From the NCBI RefSeq assembly GCF_900103985.1, contig NZ_FNIE01000005.1, positions 124,001 to 188,000 of the forward strand: DNA of 64,000 bases, in the 5' to 3' direction. Under the pieces are notes generated by a model. That model made no database searches and was not told where the DNA came from. It saw only the letters and a program-made list of their open reading frames with translations. How positions within the stretch are numbered: position 1 is the stretch's first letter; every line of letters begins with the position of its first letter. A program made the position numbers and the translations under genes. Shown in pieces: positions 59,610-64,000 of the stretch. Source of the DNA: Actinacidiphila guanduensis. GTDB taxonomy: Bacteria; Actinomycetota; Actinomycetes; Streptomycetales; Streptomycetaceae.

Positions 59610-61469
59610 TCAGGGTGCGGCGGTCGCTTCCGTGTACGCCTTCGCTGCCGCGCGGGCGACGCCTTCGACCTGGTCGATGCCCGAATCCTCGGACTGCTGG
59701 TTCGAGGAGAGCACGGCCACCAGCAGCCGGCGCCCCTTGTAGGTGACCTCACCGATGCTGTTGATGTCCCACAGGCCGGTGGCGCTGCGCTCCAACCAGC
59801 CGTTCTTCAGGGCGGGATGACCCGATCCGCTGCCGGTGTCGGCGGCCGGGACGCCCCAGCGCTGGCCGTCGGTGACCGAGCGCATCAGCCCCGACAGGTA
59901 GGTGCGGGCGGATGTCGAGAGCGGTGAGTCGCTGCCGAACACCGATTTCAGCAGGGCGATCTGGTCGCCCGCGGTGGTTTGCGTGAGGCCCCACAGGTCG
60001 CCGTCGCCGCCGATCGTATGGTGCAGCCCCAGCGCCTTGTTCGCCGTCGCGAGCCCGGCGGCGCGGCCGATCGTCTGCCACAGCGCGAGCGCCGCGTCGT
60101 TGTCGCTGCGCTCTATCATCTCCTCGGCCAACTTCCGCTGGTAGGCGGTCATATGGGTGCCCGCCTTCTGGTCGCGCAGCAGCAGCGAGGCGAGGATGTC
60201 CACCTTGACGATGCTGGCGGTGTCGTACGCCGTGTCGTCGCTGCTGTCGTACACCGCCTTCCCGCTGCCGTCCTCCTCGGCCACGGCGACCGACAGGTGT
60301 CCATGAACGCCGAGGTTGCGTACGGCCTCGGCGACGGCGGACGTGGGGTCGACCGCGGGCGTCGTCATCGTCGGCAGGGCCGTGGTCGGCATCGCCTGCA
60401 CCGTGGTGGGCGGCAGCGTCGTGGGCGTCGGGTGCGCGACCGTGGAGCCGCTGCCGGTGGCACCCTGGCCCGAACCCGCCTTCGCCGCGGGCGAATGCGC
60501 GACCGCCACCAGCGTCAGCACGGCGACAGCGGCGATCGCGGTCACCGACATGACCACGGACCGCCGCACCCACCACCGCCCGTCCGGCTCCTGCCCGTCC
60601 TTCTCCCCGAACTCCCCGAGCGCCGGCACGCGCCCGGCGAACACGCCGCTGCCGAGGGTCCGCCGCGCCTCCCGTGCGGAGGCGGTAAAAGCGGCGAGAG
60701 CCGAGGAGGTCGAACGCCCGCTGCCTTCTGGGGAGTCGGGGGTGTCCGGCGCCTTGGGCTCGCCCTGGGCGGCCGTATCGGCCGGTGGTGCGGCCGTGTC
60801 GCCCTCGTCGGCCGCGTCGGCGGGGGAGTGGATCTGTTCGGTGCGGGGCCCGACTTCTTCGGTGGGCGGCTCGCTCGGGTCGGCGGGGGAGTGGTCCCGT
60901 TCGGCGGAGGGCTCGACTTCTTCTGTGGGCGGCTCGCTCGCGTCGGCGGAGGACTCGTCCTGTTCGGTGGAGGGTCCGACCTCTTCGGCTGGTGGCTCGC
61001 CAACGTCGGCGGTGCAGTGGTCCCGTTCGGCGGAGGACTCGTCCCGTTCGGCGGTCGACTCGTCCCGTGTGGCGGAGAGCTGGGCCGCTCCGGTGGGCGG
61101 CGCGTCCGGTTCGGTGCTGGACTCGCCCTCCTCGGTGGAGGATTCGGCCCCTTCAACCGGTGGCTCGCCCTCGTCTGCCCGGCCGGGCCCGGCAGTTGGC
61201 TCCCGCGGGGCCGCGGGCTGCGGCTCGGCGGCGCCTTCCGCCCCTGGTTCGGGGGCCGTTGCAGTCGGGGCCGCGGAGGGCGTACCCGAATCGGGGGCGT
61301 CCGTGCCGCGGGGGCGCGGGAGTTCGAGCGCGCCAGTGGCGGCCGGAGCGGCGGCCGCAGCCGTCGTCGGCGCCGGGGGCGCGGGGGGTTCGCCCGCTGT
61401 GCCGCCGGAGTCCCGCATCGCCCACCCCCCGCCGTCGCCGCCGGCGGACGGCGGCCTGTGGTGTGTCAT
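59610..61469 (-). CDS. Membrane-anchored class A beta-lactamase-like serine hydrolase with acidic repeats
   Basis: A 619-residue protein. About 295 cytoplasmic residues are low-complexity, including about five degenerate repeats of an E-P-P-T-E-E-V/S-A-E-R-D type unit (roughly 125-225), then one membrane helix (about 303-325), a Pro/Thr linker and a class A-type domain outside. Active-site elements are SIVK (Ser about 419), SDN (about 452) and KNG (about 552) in place of K-T-G. It could be a beta-lactamase or a peptidoglycan hydrolase-related protein; substrate not decided. ATG 61469 chosen; an internal ATG at 61418 is possible. Confidence 0.8.
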   Translation of the reverse strand: MTHHRPPSAGGDGGGWAMRDSGGTAGEPPAPPAPTTAAAAAPAATGALELPRPRGTDAPDSGTPSAAPTATAPEPGAEGAAEPQPAAPREPTAGPGRADEGEPPVEGAESSTEEGESSTEPDAPPTGAAQLSATRDESTAERDESSAERDHCTADVGEPPAEEVGPSTEQDESSADASEPPTEEVEPSAERDHSPADPSEPPTEEVGPRTEQIHSPADAADEGDTAAPPADTAAQGEPKAPDTPDSPEGSGRSTSSALAAFTASAREARRTLGSGVFAGRVPALGEFGEKDGQEPDGRWWVRRSVVMSVTAIAAVAVLTLVAVAHSPAAKAGSGQGATGSGSTVAHPTPTTLPPTTVQAMPTTALPTMTTPAVDPTSAVAEAVRNLGVHGHLSVAVAEEDGSGKAVYDSSDDTAYDTASIVKVDILASLLLRDQKAGTHMTAYQRKLAEEMIERSDNDAALALWQTIGRAAGLATANKALGLHHTIGGDGDLWGLTQTTAGDQIALLKSVFGSDSPLSTSARTYLSGLMRSVTDGQRWGVPAADTGSGSGHPALKNGWLERSATGLWDINSIGEVTYKGRRLLVAVLSSNQQSEDSGIDQVEGVARAAAKAYTEATAAP

Positions 61470-61684
61470 GCCGCCGACCGTAGGAACGAATTCTGGGGTT
61501 CCTCTGAGAGCCGGGTGGCAATCCGCTGAGAGCACCCCCGGTATCCGCCGCGTTGCCGCAGGTCAGGAGCTTGCGACAGGGTCCGGAGAAGGCTCGTCGG
61601 AAAATCACCTCATGTTATGGAGGCGATGTTGTGCCGACGTAACCCCGCGGTTGCGACCGTCGCACGCACGGCACTCGCGGACAC

Positions 61685-62902
61685 CTACCCCCGGTCGCAC
61701 AGCGCGTGGTCGGTGAGCGCCTCGACCGCCTCGTTCACCCTCGTCTGGTCCACGAGCGCCGTGGTCGTCGTGATCGCCACGGTCACCGCCCGCCGCCCGT
61801 CCGCGCGCACCGCGGGACGCCCGTACACGCCGATCCCGTCGCCCTCGTGCATGTCGTACGTGCCGCCGCAGGTGAGGGGGAGCACCCGCAACCCGAGCCC
61901 GTAGCCGCCCTGTCGGCCGGCGGGCGGCACCGGCAGGTCGTCGTAGGGGACCGTCTGCCGCATCTCGGCCCACTGCGCGGCGGGCAGCAGCCGGCCGCCG
62001 GCCAGGGCGCGGAAGAAGGTGTCGAGGTCGGCCGGGGTGCTCACCACCCCGGAATCGGCAGTGTGTTGGAAGCTCTGCTCGGTGAGATCGACGGGTGTGC
62101 CGTCGGGCCCGTCGACCGTCACGCGCTCGTGCGGCCCGATCAGGAAGGGGTCGGCGCCGGGGATGTACGTGTGGCGCAGGCCGAGCGGTGCGATGATCCG
62201 GTGCTCGACCAGTTGCGCCCAGTCCTGGCCGCTCGCCTTCTGCGCGATCATCGCCGCCAGCAGGTAGTTGGTGTTGGAGTAGGCCCAACGGCCCTGGCCG
62301 GGACGGAAAAGCGGCGGGTGCGTCATGGCGATGGCGACCAACTGCTCGGGGGGCGTGTCGTCGTAGCGGTTCTCCGCGAAGTGGCCGGACATCCGCTCCT
62401 GGACGGCCGGGTCGGTGACGTAGTCGAAGAGCCCACTGGTCTGCTGCAACAGGTTCCGTACGGTGATCAGGGAGCCGTCGTTGCCGTTGCCCGCCACCAC
62501 GCCGGGCAGCCAGTGGTCGACCGTGTCGTCCAGCGACAGCCGCCCCTCGGCGACGAGTTGGAGCACCACCACGGCCGTGAACGTCTTCGTGGAGCTTGCC
62601 GTGCGGAACTCCGGCGCCCAGGGCACCGGTTGGCGTGAGCCGAGCCCGGCGGTGCCGAACCGGGCCCGCAGCGGCGCCTGACCGGCGCGGTCCACCCGGG
62701 CCACCACATTGACGTCGCCGCCGCCCGCGGCACGGACCGCCGCGAGGTCGCGCTGCAGATCGGCGGCCGTGTAGCCCCGCGGCCCCGCCTTGCCGTCGTG
62801 TCCCGCGTGCGCCACCGCAGGCACCGCGCCCAGGGCGGTGGCGGCGAGCGCCACCGCCCATGCCACCGTGACCGCCCGCCGTCCCGTTCCCGCCACCCGC
62901 AT
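61685..62902 (-). CDS. Secreted serine hydrolase (D-Ala-D-Ala carboxypeptidase/class C type)
   Basis: A 405-residue secreted enzyme with a signal peptide (about 1-32, ending A-V-A-H-A). The penicillin-recognising motifs are S103-S-T-K106, Y208-S-N210 and H352-E-G354 in place of K-T-G, as in the Streptomyces R61 carboxypeptidase family. It should act on cell-wall peptides or be a related esterase. It lies upstream of, and on the same strand as, the other serine hydrolase, with a 215-bp gap showing nothing recognisable. Confidence 0.87.
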   Translation of the reverse strand: MRVAGTGRRAVTVAWAVALAATALGAVPAVAHAGHDGKAGPRGYTAADLQRDLAAVRAAGGGDVNVVARVDRAGQAPLRARFGTAGLGSRQPVPWAPEFRTASSTKTFTAVVVLQLVAEGRLSLDDTVDHWLPGVVAGNGNDGSLITVRNLLQQTSGLFDYVTDPAVQERMSGHFAENRYDDTPPEQLVAIAMTHPPLFRPGQGRWAYSNTNYLLAAMIAQKASGQDWAQLVEHRIIAPLGLRHTYIPGADPFLIGPHERVTVDGPDGTPVDLTEQSFQHTADSGVVSTPADLDTFFRALAGGRLLPAAQWAEMRQTVPYDDLPVPPAGRQGGYGLGLRVLPLTCGGTYDMHEGDGIGVYGRPAVRADGRRAVTVAITTTTALVDQTRVNEAVEALTDHALCDRG

Positions 62903-63115
62903 CGCCGTTCCCCCTGCTCGTCCCGACGGCCGTGTCCCTCACGGCCGGAGACCAGCCAACCGCGCGGAACGGCCGCGCACGATCCGGGTGCCGCCCGCCC
63001 CGGGGGTGGGGCTGTCCCCCCGTGCCCAGGTGCGGGTGGCGCCACCGCGCCCCGACTCGGCGGACGGGGGGACGGTAGATGAGGGAGCGTCACTTCCCGG
63101 GATCAGGGCCGCGCG

Positions 63116-63643
63116 TCAACGCGCTTTCTGCAGCCCCTCGTTCACGTACGTCACCGGGAGGAGCGCGGTGATCGCCGTGCTGCTCGTCGGGTTCGGCACG
63201 AAACCGACCTCGCCGGTGCCGCCGCAAGGGAGGTTGAGACTCGTGGGGATCGGCTCGGCGACGCCGTAGGCGGTGATCACCACGGCCTGGTTGCTGGAGG
63301 AGGCCGTGCCGAAGGAGGCCACCACGCGGCTCGCCGAGGCGCCGGTGTAGCCGACGCCGGTCTTCGAGGTGGGGTCGACGACGGGGGACACGGAGACGGT
63401 CTGCCCGGCGATCGGGTGGCCCGTGGACGAGGGCGAGACGGGGCCGGCGCAGAGGACCTTGATGGCGGCGCCGTCGGTGACGCCGTTCACCTGGGCGGTG
63501 AAGAACTGGTCCGGGCCGATCAGCGTCACCGCGGGGCTCGCCGCGGCGGCGTCCCCGGCTCCGAGAACCCCCGCGGTTCCCAGGCCCAGCGCGAGCGCGC
63601 CGAACGTCCCGAACACGCGTAACCGCCTGCTGTTGCTGCGCAT
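63116..63643 (-). CDS. Secreted protein of unknown function
   Basis: A 175-residue protein with a signal peptide (about 1-35, basic MRSNSRRLR then Ala/Gly-rich, ending D-A-A-A-A). The mature part is beta-rich with V-T-L-I-G-P-D-Q-F-F-T-A-Q-V-N-G and two cysteines (V-L-C-A-G-P, L-P-C-G-G-T) that could form a disulfide, like small immunoglobulin-fold secreted proteins. No catalytic motif is visible. The MITE-like element begins 80 bp upstream of its start and may affect its promoter. Confidence 0.7.
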   Translation of the reverse strand: MRSNSRRLRVFGTFGALALGLGTAGVLGAGDAAAASPAVTLIGPDQFFTAQVNGVTDGAAIKVLCAGPVSPSSTGHPIAGQTVSVSPVVDPTSKTGVGYTGASASRVVASFGTASSSNQAVVITAYGVAEPIPTSLNLPCGGTGEVGFVPNPTSSTAITALLPVTYVNEGLQKAR

Positions 63644-63722
63644 GGCTACCTCCGGAAGCGGAATCCGGGACCGCCCGCGGCCCCGGGAAGCGAAGTGCGG
63701 ACCGTGCAGGAGCCAGACCATG

Positions 63723-64000
63723 CTAGGGCGTGTCTGACAAATCCCGCCTGGTCGGCGGGGTCTGGCACGCGCCCCCTGCCTTCGGCGGGGGGACCCCCAG
63801 CTGCGTTGTCGGTCGTCGGCGCAGCCCTCCCCCTGAGCCTGCGGCCAGGGAGGTACCCCCAGCGCTCTCTCCCCCTGGGCCTTGCGGCCCGGGAGGTACC
63901 CCCACCCTCCGCCTTGCGATCTGGGGGCACCCCCACCGAAGGCAAGGGGGAGCACCAGACCCCGCAGCCCCCGCCCTGCCGGGCGGACGCCGCTATTTGT
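63723..64000. mobile_element. Second MITE-like element, cut by the window end
   Basis: It starts CTAGGGCGTGTCTGACAAAT and contains the same inner blocks as the copy at 47493-47671 in reverse orientation (for example GTTGTCGGTCGTCGGCGCAG and CGGACGCCGCTATTT). About 14 bp, the last part of the right inverted repeat, should lie beyond base 64000. It is longer than the first copy because it has nested palindromic units. Confidence 0.85.
63771..63951. repeat. Four palindromic units nested in the second MITE
   Basis: Units at 63771-63799, 63828-63861, 63870-63904 and, inverted, 63922-63951 follow the pattern TCCCCC...GGGGG-x-CCCCCA, most with GGTACCCCCA ends. The first MITE copy lacks them at the same positions. 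A related unit is at 13388-13418. Confidence 0.75.

Overview
The window looks like chromosomal DNA of a Streptomycetaceae actinomycete (Streptomyces or a close relative). The base composition is very GC-rich, many genes use GTG starts, and 4-bp ATGA/GTGA gene overlaps are common. The gene set fits that family: AfsR-like regulator, GlnII, GlnA2, GlnE, MalEFG/MalR without a local ABC ATPase, F420 reductase, and XRE/DUF5753 regulators. I saw no rRNA, tRNA, prophage or CRISPR array.

Layout. (1) 1-3.1 kb: the end of a DUF5753 regulator overlaps a compact graspetide (omega-ester RiPP) operon of precursor, ATP-grasp ligase and isoaspartyl-type methyltransferase. (2) 3.2-24.9 kb: mostly housekeeping genes, including an Rsm22-like protein, CorA, an FAD oxidoreductase, dimethylargininase, a primase-like protein, methionine aminopeptidase, F420 reductase, a site-2 protease, a large AfsR-type regulator, a drug ABC exporter, an ECF sigma/anti-sigma pair, PanB, NadE and a membrane-anchored endonuclease/phosphatase-fold protein. 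(3) 25.2-27.4 kb: an MFS exporter and its TetR regulator, with a clear palindromic operator. (4) 27.6-36.6 kb: alpha-glucan system A (GH13, two permeases, binding protein, LacI regulator), divergent from a secreted GH87-type glucanase. (5) 36.9-42.6 kb: GlnA2, an Asp23 protein, a gamma-glutamylcyclotransferase-fold protein and GlnE. (6) 42.7-50.2 kb: a PAP2 protein and system B, the maltose system (malR, aglA, malG, malF, malE). A MITE sits between malF and malG and supplies the malF stop codon. (7) 50.5-64 kb: an Rpn-type nuclease, GNAT, a sigma-like membrane protein, GlnII, small metabolic genes, a ClpN/HTH pair with a duplicated operator, two serine hydrolases, a secreted protein and a second MITE copy that runs off the end.

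How the parts fit. The leftmost operon should make one modified peptide: the ligase forms side-chain ester or amide rings and the methyltransferase probably acts on an Asp of the cyclised product. System A and the GH87 enzyme share a regulatory region with repeated TTGCG half-sites. This suggests extracellular cleavage of an alpha-1,3-glucan, import of oligosaccharides and cytoplasmic hydrolysis. System B is the parallel maltose route. Both lack an ATPase and presumably use MsiK encoded elsewhere. GlnA2, GlnE and GlnII link the right half to nitrogen assimilation, and a GlnR-box-like element lies upstream of glnII.

All assignments come from reading the sequence and remembered family features. 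No database search was run.
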